Both the position numbers and the translations under genes were made by a program. From Allium sativum (Eukaryota > Streptophyta > Magnoliopsida > Asparagales > Amaryllidaceae): DNA of 64,000 nucleotides. Location: positions 299,079,456 through 299,143,455 of the forward strand of contig CM060922.1 of NCBI GenBank assembly GCA_030737875.1. Direction: 5' to 3'. The notes under the pieces are model-generated. The model made no database searches, had not been told where the DNA came from, and worked only from the letters and a program-made list of their open reading frames with translations. This document shows, one piece after another, positions 22,402-34,000 of this stretch (positions are counted from its first letter, which is position 1; every line of letters begins with the position of its first letter).

Positions 22402-23590
22402 ATGATGAGCCGATATACGAGGGGTGCTTGTAGAGGAGCCAACAATGGGAATGCTCCTGACATGAGGTCTATGTTTACTGACTTCATGAGAGAGATGCTT
22501 AGAAATTTGCAAGGAGCCGCTCCCAATACTGCAAATGGTGGTGGTGTAGCGGTGCAGGCGCCTAGAGCCGATTTCGCCAAGCTATGCAAGGATTACACTA
22601 GTCTTGGTGGAAAGCCATTCCACGGAACGGAATTGGCTACAAAAGTTCAGGGTTGGTTGGATAGCTGCGAGCGTATCTGCGAGCGTATCTTCGAAGACTT
22701 AGGTATCGAGGATGCGATGAAAAGGAAGCTAGAATCCCGTCAGCTGCAAGGACGGGCAATGAATTGGTGCAATGCTTTAAAGGCAGCTACTCCCGAGGAT
22801 TAGATGACTTGGGATCAGTTTAAGGCTCGCTTTAGCGATAAGTTCATTCCAGCTGCTCAGAAGTCAGTGTTGTTTAAGAAATTCTTGGAACTCAAGCAGT
22901 ATGGCAGAGCTGTCTCGGAGTATATTGCAGAATTCGATACTTTATCGAAGTATGGGTTATCCCTCATTGACACTCCCGAGAAGAAGAATGAGTAGTTCAT
23001 AACAGGCTTGGATCAGTACTTGGGGGGAAAGGCTTATTAACCACATCGATGAGACGTTTGGATCGATTGTGGGGAAAGCTTTGAGATCAGAGGGCCTATA
23101 CCCTAAGTCAAAGATTGAGGTCGCATCTGCAGAAGAGCCAAAGCCGCAAGAAAGAGGTGGAGGCAAGAATGGTTCTCAGAATAAGAGAAAACAGAATCAG
23201 ACTAAGGATGGCCAGAAGGAAAAGAATAAGAATGATGTTGAGTGCTTCAGTTGTGGTAAGAAGGGCCACTATGCCAAAGAGTGTTGGGCCAAGCCAGCAG
23301 ATAGGAAGGGCTTCAACTGTGGCCAAGCGGGACATCACAATTACAAATGTCCGCAACCCCCTAAGGAAAAGAAGATTGTGAAAGCATATGCTATCAATGC
23401 TGTTCCTTCTTCGTCGAATGCCCCAACTGCGGCGGAGAAAGGAGATAATGTCGTTATCCAAGGTATGCTTTCTGTTTATGATGTTCCTGTTCGAGTATTG
23501 TTTGATACCGGAGCTTTCCGTTCCTTTATATCTAGTGACCTGGTAGATAGGTTGGGATGGAGCCCGAGATTGTCGATAGACCTTTAGTAG
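22402..23590 (+). pseudogene. gag: B gag and protease, decayed
   Basis: The frame starts MMSRYTRGAC at 22402. The capsid part (to about 22995) carries FAKLCKDYTSLGGKPFHG and ARFSDKFIPAAQ, shared with E gag. A stop at 22801 replaces the expected codon before MTWDQF, another is at 22993, and a frameshift follows. The nucleocapsid (23069 onward) has one intact CCHC knuckle, CFSCGKKGHYAKEC, and a second, FNCGQAGHHNYKC, whose first Cys is Gly. A retropepsin core VLFDTGA near 23500 is intact. A stop ends the frame at 23585. A 12 bp tandem duplication (22666-22689) adds CERI to the capsid, absent from E. Confidence 0.9.
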
Positions 23591-25100
23591 TAATGAACCC
23601 GATTGGTGGTTCGACTAGAATTAGCATGATTTGTCGTAATGTGGTCTTATCGAGTCATGGATGCATGTTTGTTTGTAATTGTTTTGTTTTGGGCTTTACT
23701 GGATTTGGCATTATTTTGGGCGTCGATTGGCTCCAAAGATACGGGGTGGTGGTAGACTGTGAGGGCTTTTTGGTGACAGCTAGAGCGGATGATGGGCGGA
23801 GGGTAGTGTTTGGTGGTCTACCCAGTGATGGGGGTAATGACTAGTTTTCTAAATTTCCTCGACATCCCGCATGATGAGTTGTCAGGTTTGCCTATGGTTG
23901 GCCAGTATCCGAACGTCTTTGAGGAAGTGATCGGGCTTCCACCACACCGAGAGATTGAGTTTTCGTATTGATTTAGTGAAAGATGCCAGACCTATAGTGA
24001 TGCCACTTCGTCGTATGGCGCCAAGGGAGAAGCGAGAGCTCGGGGTACAAGTAAACGATCTTTTGAAGAAGGGATTTATCAGAAGAAGTGTTACTGAGTG
24101 GGAGCACCAGTTGTGTTTGCTACCAAGGCAAATGGTTCCCTTCGTTTGAGTGTGGACTACCGCGAATTGAATAAGGTGACGAGGAAGAATAAGTATCCTC
24201 TATCGTTGATAGATGATTTGTTTGATCAGTTGAGTGGCGCAAGAGTATTCTCCCAGTTGGATCTCGCGACAGGTTTTCATCAGCTTAGATTGGAAGCTGA
24301 AAGTATAGCTAAAACGACATTTCGGACGCCGTCCGGATTTTATGAGTGGTTGGTCATGCCATTCGGGTTGACCAATGCACCAGCATATTTTGTGGATCTT
24401 ATGAATACGGTATTCAGAGATCAGTTTAATAAATTTTTTCTTGTGTTCATGGACGATATACTTGTTTATTCGAGGACAGAGGAAGAACACAAGTAACACT
24501 TGAGGATACTGATGGAAGTGTTGAGAAAACACCAATTGAAAGCAAAGTTTTCTAAGTGTCACTTCCGAAGAAGGGAAGTGAGATTCTTGGGACATGTTGT
24601 TTCAGAAAATGGTATTGCCGTGGACCCTGCAAAGGTGTCTACGGTACAAGATTGGTCTACGCCCAAGAATGCAACGGACGTAAGAAGTTTTTTGGGATTA
24701 GCTAGATATTATCGTAAGTTTATCCAAGACTTCTCTAAGATAGCAGCACCGTTGACTCGGTTGACCAAGAAGAATCAAGCCTTCGTCTGGGACGAAAAAT
24801 GCGAGGATGCATTTAAGAGTCTAAAGGAAAAGTTGACATGTGCACCAGTGTTAGTCATTCCTAAGGGGAATGAAGAGATGACGGTATACACGGATGCATG
24901 TGGTACCGAACTAGGTGCTGTACTGATGCAAGGAAGTAGGGTTGTAGCTTATGCAAGTCGGCAATTGAAACCGCACGAGAGAAGATACCCTACCCATGAT
25001 TTGGAGTTAGCAGCGATCGTATTCGCATTGAAGATGTGGAGACATTATCTCTTGGGAGAAAGATTCGAGTTTTTTACCGATCATAAATCGTAAAAGTATC
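23591..25100 (+). pseudogene. pol: B reverse transcriptase and RNase H, decayed
   Basis: After a linker containing ILGVDWLQRYG (about 23710-23750), RT runs from about 23955 with frame changes near 23950 and 24100. Motifs include [28 protein letters not shown] and the catalytic box VFMDDILVY (about 24440-24470), where the two aspartates are intact. Stops lie at 24494 and 25091. RNase H follows (about 24880-25090), with [14 protein letters not shown] and the THDLEL motif. On the DNA level the order and spacing match E exactly, which supports a shared ancestor. Confidence 0.9.
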
Positions 25101-26794
25101 TCTTCTCTCAGAAGGATCTAAATCTCCGACAGCAAAGGTGGTTAGAATTCTTAGCTTCCTATGATTTCGACATCGCGTATACACCAGGAAAGGGTAATGC
25201 AGCGGCTGATGCATTGAGTAGAAGACATGCAATTTTAGGGGCTATGTTTGTAGAATGGAAGCAACTGGAGTACATCGCTAGGTATGATTTCAAACCAAGG
25301 TGCGAATTGGATCCAGAAATGTTAGCAAGTTTGGCGATCAAACCCACTTTGATTGAGCGGATTGGTTCCAGTCAGAGGAACGATCCTAACCTATTGGAAA
25401 TCATCTCAAAGTTAGAGATGGGAATCGATGAAGAGATGAGCAAGTATAGGCTTGATCAAAATGGATGGCTTAGGAAGAATGGAAGACTAGTTGTACCCAA
25501 TGTCAATGGATTGAGGGATGAAGTGCTTAGAGAATGTCATCGCTCAAAACTGACTATACACCCTGGTGGTAACAAGATTTATCGAGACATGAAGCATACC
25601 TACTACTGGGAAGGGATGAAAAGAGACACTAGGAAGTTTATATCCAAATGCATGAATTGCCAGCTAGTTAAAGCTGAGAAAAAGAAGTCTAGTGGTTTAT
25701 TACAACCATTAGAGATTTCAGAATGGAAATGGGAACGAGTCTAAATGGATTTCATTGACGGGTTACCAAGGACTAGATCGGGTCGTGATAGCATTTGGGT
25801 GATTGTGGACCGATTGGCCATGAGTGCAAGATTTATACCTGTCAAGTCGAATAGAACGACAGCTAAGTTAGCTGAACTATATGTAAAGTGGGTAGTGAGA
25901 TTTCATGGAATACCCAAAGGCATTGTAAGTGACTAAGATCCGTTGTTCACTAGTGGATTTTTCAAGAGCTTACAAGAGGCGTTAGGATCAGAATTACATC
26001 TCAGTACCGCGTATCATCCTCAAACCGATGGTCAAACAAAGAGGATGAATCGAGTATTAGAAGATCTCTTGAGAGCTTGCATATTAGACTTTGGTGGATC
26101 ATGGGATGACCATTTGCATCTAGTAGAGTTTGCATATAATAATAGTTATCAATCCAGTATTAGTATGGCTCCATTTGAAGCTTTGTACGGAATACCGTAC
26201 AACTCACCGTCATGTTGGTTAGAAACTGGTGAGAAGTTTGTGCTTGGACCAGATGTGATAAGAAAAACTTCAGCTAAGATTAAGGTTATCCAATAGCGAA
26301 TGAAGGCTGCCCAGGATAGGCAGAAGAGTCATGTCGATAAGAGGAGAAGAGAATTAAAGTTCTCCATTGGCGACTTGGTGTTTGTCAAGATTTCTCCGTT
26401 GTAAAGTGTGATACGATTTGGCAGGAGAGGCAAGTTAGCACCAAGCTTTGTTGGTCCATTCCCAGTTCTTGAGAAAATTGGGAATTTGGCATATAAAGTT
26501 GAATTACCATACACGATGGCAGGAGTTCACAACGTATTTCATGTTTCCCAGTTAAGGAAATTCGTGCACGACCCAGATGTGACTATTTCACTTGATCGGT
26601 TGGATGATATCGAAGTTGAACCCTAGGCGGTTGGGAACCGCAGACCTATGCGTATTGTTGGGAACGATACGAAGCAACTTCGAATGAAAGCGGTGAATCT
26701 AGTCAAAGTTCAGTGGGGCGAGGATGAGAATGACTTTATTTGGGAGACAGAGGAGAGTATTAGGAAGACGTATCCAGAAATCTTCGCCTGGTAA
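25101..26794 (+). pseudogene. pol: B integrase with chromodomain-like tail, decayed
   Basis: The zinc-binding HHCC module (about 25530-25670) shows HRSKLTIHPGG and CMNCQ. The catalytic core begins MDFIDGLPRT at 25745; the first Asp is in VIVDRLAMSA, and the second is in GIVSD, followed by a stop at 25934. The third catalytic residue is lost: DGQTKRMNR at about 26025 has Lys where Glu is expected, while E has DGQTERVNR. A GPF motif (KLAPSFVGPFP, about 26430-26465) marks the GPY/F module. The tail VKVQWGEDENDFIWETEE (about 26705-26758) resembles a plant chromovirus chromodomain. The final stop is at 26792-26794. Stops also occur at 25742, 26294, 26402 and 26624. Confidence 0.9.
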
Positions 26795-26937
26795 GATTTC
26801 AGTTTCGATTTAGTCTTTCCGCATGCTAGGATTGGTTTGTTTTATTTGTTTTGCATGTTTGATTGTTGTATATGATTGGTAGGCATGCAGGATCCTTTAT
26901 ATGTTTTGGGTTAACGAATTTCGGGGACGAAATTTCT

Positions 26938-26950
26938 TAAGGGGGGAGAG
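26938..26950 (+). other. B polypurine tract
   Basis: AAGGGGGGAGAG-type purine run right before TGTAACGACC at 26951, preceded by TTTCGGGGACGAAAT. Confidence 0.9.
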
Positions 26951-29425
26951 TGTAACGACCCGCATTCTACGCATCGGAGGATCGTAGAATATTTATTTCT
27001 TTCACATGCGAAGTCGTATAGTCATGTAACTTTGGGAGGCCACTATTGGGGTCATTTCCCATGTTCATGATTTTTACCAATTTTTAAATTACCGTTTTGC
27101 CCCTAGCTGATCTTGTTTCGGCCATAACTTTTGATTAGAAACGAGTTTTGACCTGAAACCACTTTCGTTAGATCCAGATGACGGTTTGACTTTCCTTAAA
27201 GTGGTTAGATTAGCCAAACGAACTCACCGTTTGGGAGATATGTCTGAAACAAGTTTTAGGTGGTGAAAAACAGCTTAATTGAGCTTAACCGGGTGATTAA
27301 CAGCTAGGCCCAAAGGGGAATTTCGGGATTAAGAGTATAAGAGGGTAGTTAGGGTTTAGAGAACACCCTTTTTCTCACTTTCACAGCCGCCACTTTCATT
27401 CTTAAAACCCTAGCAATGCCCTCCACTTGCTAAAACACCCCAAATCACCTTCTAATCGCTAATTAAGCCAAATCTACATCAAATCAAAGAGGATTAGCAC
27501 AAGAATCGAGGTAGAACTGCTGTATAGCCTTAGGAACATCGCCATAACAGAGATTTATTTCAGATCTAAAGTTAATTTGTGGCCAAGGTGAGTGATTTGC
27601 ATAGTTCCTCACTAACTATGGTTAATTAAGGGTAATTAGTGATAATTAGCGAATTTATACATGTTAAAAATCTGGAAAATATTGATAAATTTCGAAATAT
27701 AGTTTTAGGCCTCTGTTAGAAAATTAGGTTAGTTTGGTTAAGTATTTCTAATCCTATCATTAATTATACTTGAACGTGATTAAGGGAAAATATGGGGTTT
27801 TGGTTATGTTTGATCCATTTTAACCTATCACGTTGTTGTTTTGGTGTTTGTGATCATTTCTATTTGTTGCTATGACTATATGGTATGCTTTGTGATTGTC
27901 TAAAATAGTTAGAGTGGTCGAAAACGCCATCGAGTGGCGTATAAACAGTCACTGAAAGTTGCAGGAAAAGTGCAGGAAAGTACGCGAATTGGATCAGATT
28001 GGATGGGAACCGCATTGAGGAGGGAACCCGAACCGAACCGAACCGCATTGAGGAGGGAACCCGAACCGAACCGCATTGAGGAAGGAACCCGAACCGAACC
28101 GCATTGAGAAGGGAACCCGAACCGAACCGCATCGAGGAGGGAACCCGAACCGAACCGCATTGAGGAGGTAAACCCGAACCGAACTGCATGGAGGAGGTGA
28201 ACCCGAACCGAACCGCATGGAGGAGGTGAACCCGAAACGAACCGCATGGAGGAGCGGAAATAAGCTGAACTAAACGGGGAGCCTGAGCACCACAGACCGA
28301 ACCGAGTTTGGACCTCTACTCCTACTATGCGATGACTCTTTTAAAGACCAACACCAACTCAACCAAAGACCGAAATGCGAAGGTAGTCCAAGTAGGAAGT
28401 AGAACTCAGGATCTAGCTGGGAACCAATGAGTTAACTTCATGATTGGACTTTGTTGCGGGACGTGTGCTAAGGGGTTGTCGATGTTTAGGACATTGTACC
28501 ACTATGTATGGGAGGTATGTGGACGAATTCAGGACCAAAGTGGCCTAGATACGACTAGTGGGCTATAGACCAATGAAGCGGGGTCATTTGAAAAGGTTTG
28601 GTCATGATCCCATAGGATAAGCTTGGTGGTAGCAGTAGTTATACAAGTCGAACTCCGTCATTACCTCGATGGGTCTAGTGATCAAAGTGGTGGATATCGT
28701 ATGCTTTACGCACTGAGTGAGAGATGTGAGAATGGTTGCTATGCTTGATTTGTTTGCCATCACTATGACATGCACACCCACACCCCGTATTCTTTACACT
28801 ATATGTTAGTGGCACCTTAGAGTACTGTACAGTATGTAGTGCTAACTCTTTGGTTGCAGGTCCAGGTATGGTCTAGTATACCTATTATTGTTTTTTTTTG
28901 TTGCTTATCGCTCATACCAGACTTTTGCCTGACCCAGAGTTTTATGTCTCTTCTTATTACTCTGGGTTCTCTCATGAGCAGACTAGAGACAGGTTAGCTG
29001 GTGAAGCACGAGTAGCTGTACCAGAGACGAGCAGGAGGCTTCCACATATGATATATATATAGAGGTATTCTCCCTATGTCGCTGCTGGTCACTACTTTGG
29101 GCATTAGTAGTGTACCTTTCCTTTGTTTTGCTTTAGAGACAGTTTTATAGTTGTAATAATGATGATGTGGAACATAAGCTGTATTTGGATTTTCCGCTAC
29201 TTTGATGTTTAGTTTTCAGCTTATGCAATGTCTCACCTGTTTTATGTCAAGTATGTTATTATTATATTTTATTCCTTGCGCTGTGAGACATTCTACAGGT
29301 ACTTTGTTAGTTCACCAGTAAGTCCTTTCCTTTTCCCTTTCTTTTGCAACCGTCCCGTGCCGGTTGGACATCGGCACAACGCATTTTCATGGGAAATGTC
29401 GGCTGGTGCAGGGCGGGCCGTCATA
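26951..29425 (+). mobile_element. B 3' LTR (2475 bp)
   Basis: Matches the 5' LTR end to end. The terminal CA has become TA (29424-29425), which can be seen because GATAA follows immediately. It contains the TATA-like box at 27336 and the donor-like site at 27588. Confidence 0.9.
28014..28255. repeat. 28-29 bp minisatellite in B 3' LTR, eight copies
   Basis: The same unit as 20703-20994, with two fewer copies and one unit lengthened by an extra GAACC. Confidence 0.9.
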
Positions 29426-30058
29426 GATAACTAAACTTACAATCAAAAGGAAAAACTTGATTTCAGGTATCTGTATTCTAGGTTCACCATTGACGGCATG
29501 ACGGCTCTAGGAATAATTTTTGTGTGGCTTAGGGTTTAGATTTAGGTTGCTTATGTAGAAGTTTGATTTAATAGGAACCGTCAGATTAACCTAGAGCAAA
29601 CCAAAGCCATTCAGACAAGATAGAATAGCCACATCAGCCCTAATGACTCAACAAGGAGTCCATCAGAACCAATCAGATGCCACATCTACCTTAGAGCGAA
29701 TCGGCCCACGGGTTGATAGCCAAACACCCTGAATCAACCCCTAGTCGACCCAGCGAGGCTCGGGTCAACCTCAAAAATGGCCCGGTTCAGTTATTCCCCC
29801 TCCCGATTCGCTTTTTTGAACTTTTTTCACATTTATTTATTTAATATATATATATATATATTTCTCATATGCATACAAACTTCAAGGCTTAATAACTTCT
29901 TCATAAGGTATCCGTTTTATGCAAACCAAATGTCTATCTTCACCAAATTTTTGAGACGAACGTAATAGCGCAACCCATTTCACTTAATTCTTCTTCTAAA
30001 AATTAAGTGTTCTTGAATTTGTTAATTTTAATATTCTCAGAAAATTCGGGGTGTTACA
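29426..30058 (-). mobile_element. A 5' LTR, piece 3 (start of the LTR) with right B target duplication
   Basis: After GATAA (29426-29430) the sequence matches about 8465-9232 of the A 3' LTR, with one internal deletion near 29478, and ends GGGGTGTTACA at 30058. AAGCT follows (30059-30063). Confidence 0.9.
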
Positions 30059-30063
30059 AAGCT

Positions 30064-30132
30064 TGTGACAACATTTGCATGTTATTTATAATGCATGGTG
30101 TTTACAACTTTTCAAGATATATACATGAAATT
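30064..30132 (-). other. C sequence just downstream of pol
   Basis: The short non-coding C sequence between the pol stop and the A insertion. It continues at 4990 on the left. Confidence 0.6.
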
Positions 30133-31250
30133 TCAAGCAAAGTAGTGATGGAGGTGTATGATATTCCAAGCTCTCGGAAGTTGGACGCCATCCGTTGTTT
30201 TCAGTTCGAAGGTTCCATTTGAGAATTTTTTTCTTATCATTTGTGATCCTTCCCAATTTGGTCTGAATACTCCATTTCCTACCAAAATTCTTTTCATAAC
30301 AAGGTCCTCAATTTAAAGGTTCTCCATTTGACTTTAGCATTAAAATGTCTGGCTATCCTTCTCTGATGAGCAACAATTCCGAGTTCTGCTTCTTTCCTTT
30401 TCTTTCAAGCAAATCGAGCACTTCGAGCTGTAGCTTCCCATTCTCTTTTTGGTTAAAGTGGATTCTACGGAGAGTGGGAACTTCCAGCTCTACTGGGATC
30501 ATAGCTTCGGATCCAAATGCAAATGAGAATGGAGTATGCCCAGTCACAGTTTTGTAAATTGTGCGATATGCCCATAGTGCAAGAGGGAGCTCATCTACCC
30601 ATCCACTTTTAGCTTTTTTAAAACACTTCTTGATTGTCGACTTTATAATTTTATTGATTGCTTTGACTTTCCCGTTGGCCTGCGGATGAAGAATGGCTAC
30701 AAAATTCTTCATAATCTTGTATTTAGCACAGAAATCTAAGAATTCGCTGCTCTCAAACTGAGTTCCATTATCGGTGATTATTTTCTGTGGTACCTCGAAT
30801 TTGCAGATGATGTTTTTCAAGACAAAGTTGATCACTTTTTTTGAAGTAATAGTAGCTAATGGCTCAGCTTCAGCCCATTTATCAAAATACTCAACTGCTA
30901 CTATTGTATACTTCATACTCGACTTAGCTATAGGTTATGCTCTGATTAAATCTATACCCTAGACAGCAAACGGCCTTGGGCTGACTAACTGAGTTTGTTC
31001 TGTGGGAGGTGCTCTCGGAATCATTGCATATCTTTGGCATCCATCACACTTCTTAGCATATTTCATTGCATCCAGGTTCACATCAGGCCAAAAGTAGCCA
31101 TATCATAGAATTTTCTTGGCTAGTGTTTGACCACCTGTGTGACCTCCACATTCCCCTTCATGTAATTCTGCCAGCTCTGGACTCCTCCTTGGTTACACAT
31201 CGCAATAGAGGCGTAGAGAAGCCTCGTCTATATAACCTTCCATCTTGAAT
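30133..31250 (-). pseudogene. pol: C integrase, decayed (Tat lineage)
   Basis: The HHCC zinc module lies at about 31190 down to 31020 (HEGECGGHTGG, then CDGCQR), with a stop inside. The catalytic core runs from 30916: VEYFDKWAEAEPL carries the first Asp and IITDNGTQFE the second. The third catalytic position is Lys, not Glu (ANGKVKAINKIIK, about 30650-30690), so it could not have been active. LALWAYRTIYKTVTGHTPF is typical of Tat/Athila integrases. The C-terminal part breaks into several frames and ends PRAWNIIHLHHYFA with a stop at 30133-30135. Element A is inserted about 70 bp beyond. Confidence 0.85.
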
Positions 31251-32400
31251 AAGGTACAGTAGAGCCTTGCACAATATTTTCCCTCACTTTTTTGTTCCTT
31301 TGGAAGCATTGCGTTAAAGATATATTCCTTGATTGGAGTCATCCAGGATACAGGATCTTCAATAGTCTCCATAATCCAATCGACATCCGCTTCTTCAATA
31401 GTAGCAGTTGAAAGGACTTTGACGGGTATCAGATCCAGCAAATACGCATCTGAGGAACTGGCATATTTAGCGAGAGAATCTGCCTTTGAATTTTCTTCCC
31501 TAGGAATATGAGATATAGTGTAGCAGTCAAGGTCATTAAGAAGTTCCAAAGCTTTGGTAAAATAAGTAGGAAGGTTTCCGACCTTGGTCTATAATTCTTT
31601 ACGGACCTGACATACTACCAGTTGAGAGTCATTGAGAATTTGCAAGGTTTTTAGATTCAACTCTTTTTTCTAATTTCAGTCATGTTCTCAAAGCTTCATA
31701 CTTGGCCTCATTATTGGTTGATGGAAATTCCAGCCATAGAGCATAGCATAAGGAGTGGCCATCAGGAGTTTCCAGGACTATTCCTGCCCCAGAGCAGTAA
31801 TCATTCCCAGATCCATCAATGAACAGCTTCCACCTAGCCATTGCCTCTGCTGGTTTTTCTATTTCTTCACCCCTATCCATGAATTCAACGATAATATTTT
31901 CTAAAACCTGCCTATTAACAGCTCTTTGAGGACGATAAGTAATGTCATACTGGCTGAGCTCTATGTTCCACTTCAATAATCTCCCTGAGGTTTCTGGGCG
32001 AAACCTTTATAGGATGGGCTCGTAAATATGGCCTTAGCTTCTTTGAGGCAATGAGCAGACAATACGCAAGTTTCTCTAACTTGAGATAGTTTAATTCTGC
32101 CCCAGCAAGCCTTTTACTAGTATAGTACATTGGTCATTCAACCTTGGAACTTCCCGGACAAGCGCAACGCGTAATGCATCAGGTGAGACAGCTAAATATA
32201 GGAACAGTTCTTCTCCATCTTTACGCTTCGACAGCATCATTGGTGATTCCATGTGTTTGATAACTCTTCGAAGGCTGTTTGCCATTTGGGAGTACATTGG
32301 AAAATTTTCTTTCTTTTCTTCAAAGCATTGAAGAGCGGAATGCATCGATCTATGGCCTTTGAGATAAATTGGTTAAGCGCGGCTGCTTTCCCGTTTAGGC
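31251..32400 (-). pseudogene. pol: C RNase H plus second (archaeal-type) RNase H, decayed
   Basis: The first RNase H (about 32345 down to 31945) shows GEELFLYLAVSPDALRVAL and MYYTSKRLAGAELNY; the catalytic part is broken by frame changes. The second begins near 31850 with WKLFIDGSGNDYCSGAGIV, then NNEAKYEAL, and ends with ISHIPREENSKADSLAKYA (about 31480). A second RNase H domain between the first and the integrase is the diagnostic feature of Tat-lineage Ty3/Gypsy elements. Stops occur near 31680 and 31550. Confidence 0.85.
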
Positions 32401-33353
32401 TTTGAAGCTCTTTCTTCATCCTAGGAGCACGCATCTCTCGCAGGGCTGCGACTTGAGAAGGATTCGCTTCAATGCTCTGGCATTGACTATGAATTCGAGA
32501 AACTTTCCCGATGCGACACCGAATGAGCATTTAAGCGGATTTAGCTTCATCCCATATTTTCTGAGGATATGAAACATTTCAGCCAGATTTTCCAGATGAT
32601 CATCTGCTTTCTTTGATTTTAGCAGCATATCATCCACATAAACTTCCATTGTGTTCCCAAACTGGGATTCGAACAAGGAATTCACAAGGCGCTAGTATGT
32701 TTCTCTTGCATTTTTCAGTTCGGACGGCATGATTTTGTAGCAGTACAAGCCTCTATTTGTTACGAAACTCCAGTTTTCCTCATCCGGCTTATGCATCATA
32801 ATTTTAGTGTATTTGGAGTACGCATCCTTAAAAGATAATAGTTCATGCCCCGCTGTTGCATCAATAAGTTGATCAATTCCGGGCAATGGGAAACTATCCT
32901 TGGTACACGCCTTGTTGAGGTATGGATAGTCTATGCACACCCTCCACATGTCGTTGGACTTCTTGACAAGGATCGGATTAGAAAAATTCAATCAGGATAT
33001 GTAGATTCTCGTATAAGGTTGTTTTCGATCAACGTATCCACTTCTTCTTTTAATGCTATAGATCTTTCAGGTCCTTGAGTTCGCCATGTTTGTTTTATTG
33101 GAGTTAAACTTGGATAAACATTCAATTTATGCACTATTACATCCGGTGAAATCACACACATATCAGAATGTGTCCAAGCAAAAACATCCAAATTCGCTTT
33201 TAAAAACAAAGTTAATTCTTTTTGCAACTTTAGGCCCAGCTGAGAACCTATTTTCAATACTTTGTCAGGATCTTTATCATGCACTGGAATTGAGATTGTG
33301 GCTTCAGCTAGCACCGCTCTACTCCCCTCTACACAGGATTTACTTGGGTCCAT
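32401..33353 (-). pseudogene. pol: C reverse transcriptase, decayed
   Basis: From 33353 downward: LDVFAWTHSDMCVISPDVI at the start, then SNDMWRVCIDYPYLNKACTK, KDAYSKYTKIMMHKPDEE and the catalytic box MEVYVDDMLLKSKK (about 32615-32655), with both Asp present. Stops are at 32988 and 32692, and a frameshift follows near 32520. Sequence style (AWTHSDM, YVDDMLLKS) agrees with the Tat lineage. Confidence 0.9.
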
Positions 33354-34000
33354 TTCTTTTTGATCTCTACCGTGCTCGCTAGTTTAAGGGCCCCGCCCTA
33401 GTTGCTATAAGGGGAGTCATGAATGTGGAGTGGAGCCTCCACATTCTTCTTCGTCTTCTTTTTCCTAGCTTCAGCCAGCTCTGCCGTGTAACACTACCTT
33501 GTCTCCTTCTGGTCGCCTTTCATTACACCAACTCCATTTTCGGTAGGGAATTTCATAGTCAAGCACCATGGAGCTATTGCTATCCTGAATGCGGCAAGGG
33601 TTGGTCTTCCGAGAAAGGCGTTATAGGCTGAAATCTCATCAACTATGAAAAAATCTTGTTTCATGGCAACCTTCTATTCTACTTCTCTGAGTTCGACGAG
33701 CAAGTTGATGACGCCAATCGGCTAAGTGGGTTGCCTCGTGAGCCCATGGATCTTATTCTGGTAAGATTTAATGTCATGCACAGAAAGATTCATCTTGTTG
33801 AATGCATTAATGAAAAGAACATTGACAGATGCCCTGCTGTCTTCTAAGACTCTCCTGACAATACCAGGACCCAGACTGATGTAACAACCATAGGGTCAAC
33901 CATTGGTATTAGCAATCCATTTGAATCTCTGTCTTGGAACACAACATCATCCCATGAAATCTTTTACATTTTAGCGGGAAAGGCATTGTTCGTGACTATG
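33354..34000 (-). pseudogene. pol: C protease region, decayed
   Basis: Between gag and RT a retropepsin-like stretch can be followed through frame changes: RVLEDSRASVNVLF (about 33810-33870) stands where Tat proteases have V-L-I-D-x-G-S-S-x-x-I-L-F. The catalytic Asp-x-Gly is replaced. VDEISAYNAFLGRPTL (about 33590-33640) matches the conserved end of the domain. At least five stops are present. Confidence 0.7.

Larger units (their letters stand above)
19640..29425 (+). mobile_element. Element B: chromovirus-type Ty3/Gypsy retrotransposon, decayed, full structure
   Basis: Two LTRs (19640-22203 and 26951-29425), initiator-Met primer site, gag-pol remnant 22402-26794 in the order gag, protease, RT, RNase H, integrase and chromodomain-like tail, and a polypurine tract. 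The target duplication GATAA is perfect (19635-19639 and 29426-29430). Domain order, primer and tail fit the Tekay/Del group of plant chromoviruses. The first ~210 bases of the two LTRs differ at about 11 positions by eye, so the insertion is not recent. It sits inside the A 5' LTR. Confidence 0.9.
4991..30058 (-). mobile_element. Element A: minus-strand LTR retrotransposon with large LTRs, carrying two nested insertions
   Basis: The element is bounded by TG at 4991 and CA at 30058 and flanked by identical AAGCT duplications (4986-4990 and 30059-30063). Read on the minus strand: 5' LTR (30058 down to 11561, interrupted by B and by a solo LTR), primer site 11547-11558, internal region 11560 down to 9233, polypurine tract 9233-9250, 3' LTR 9232 down to 4991. 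Without the nested elements the LTRs are ~4.1 and 4.2 kb and the internal region is 2.3 kb with only gag, protease and RT-start remnants. It is therefore non-autonomous as found. Confidence 0.9.
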
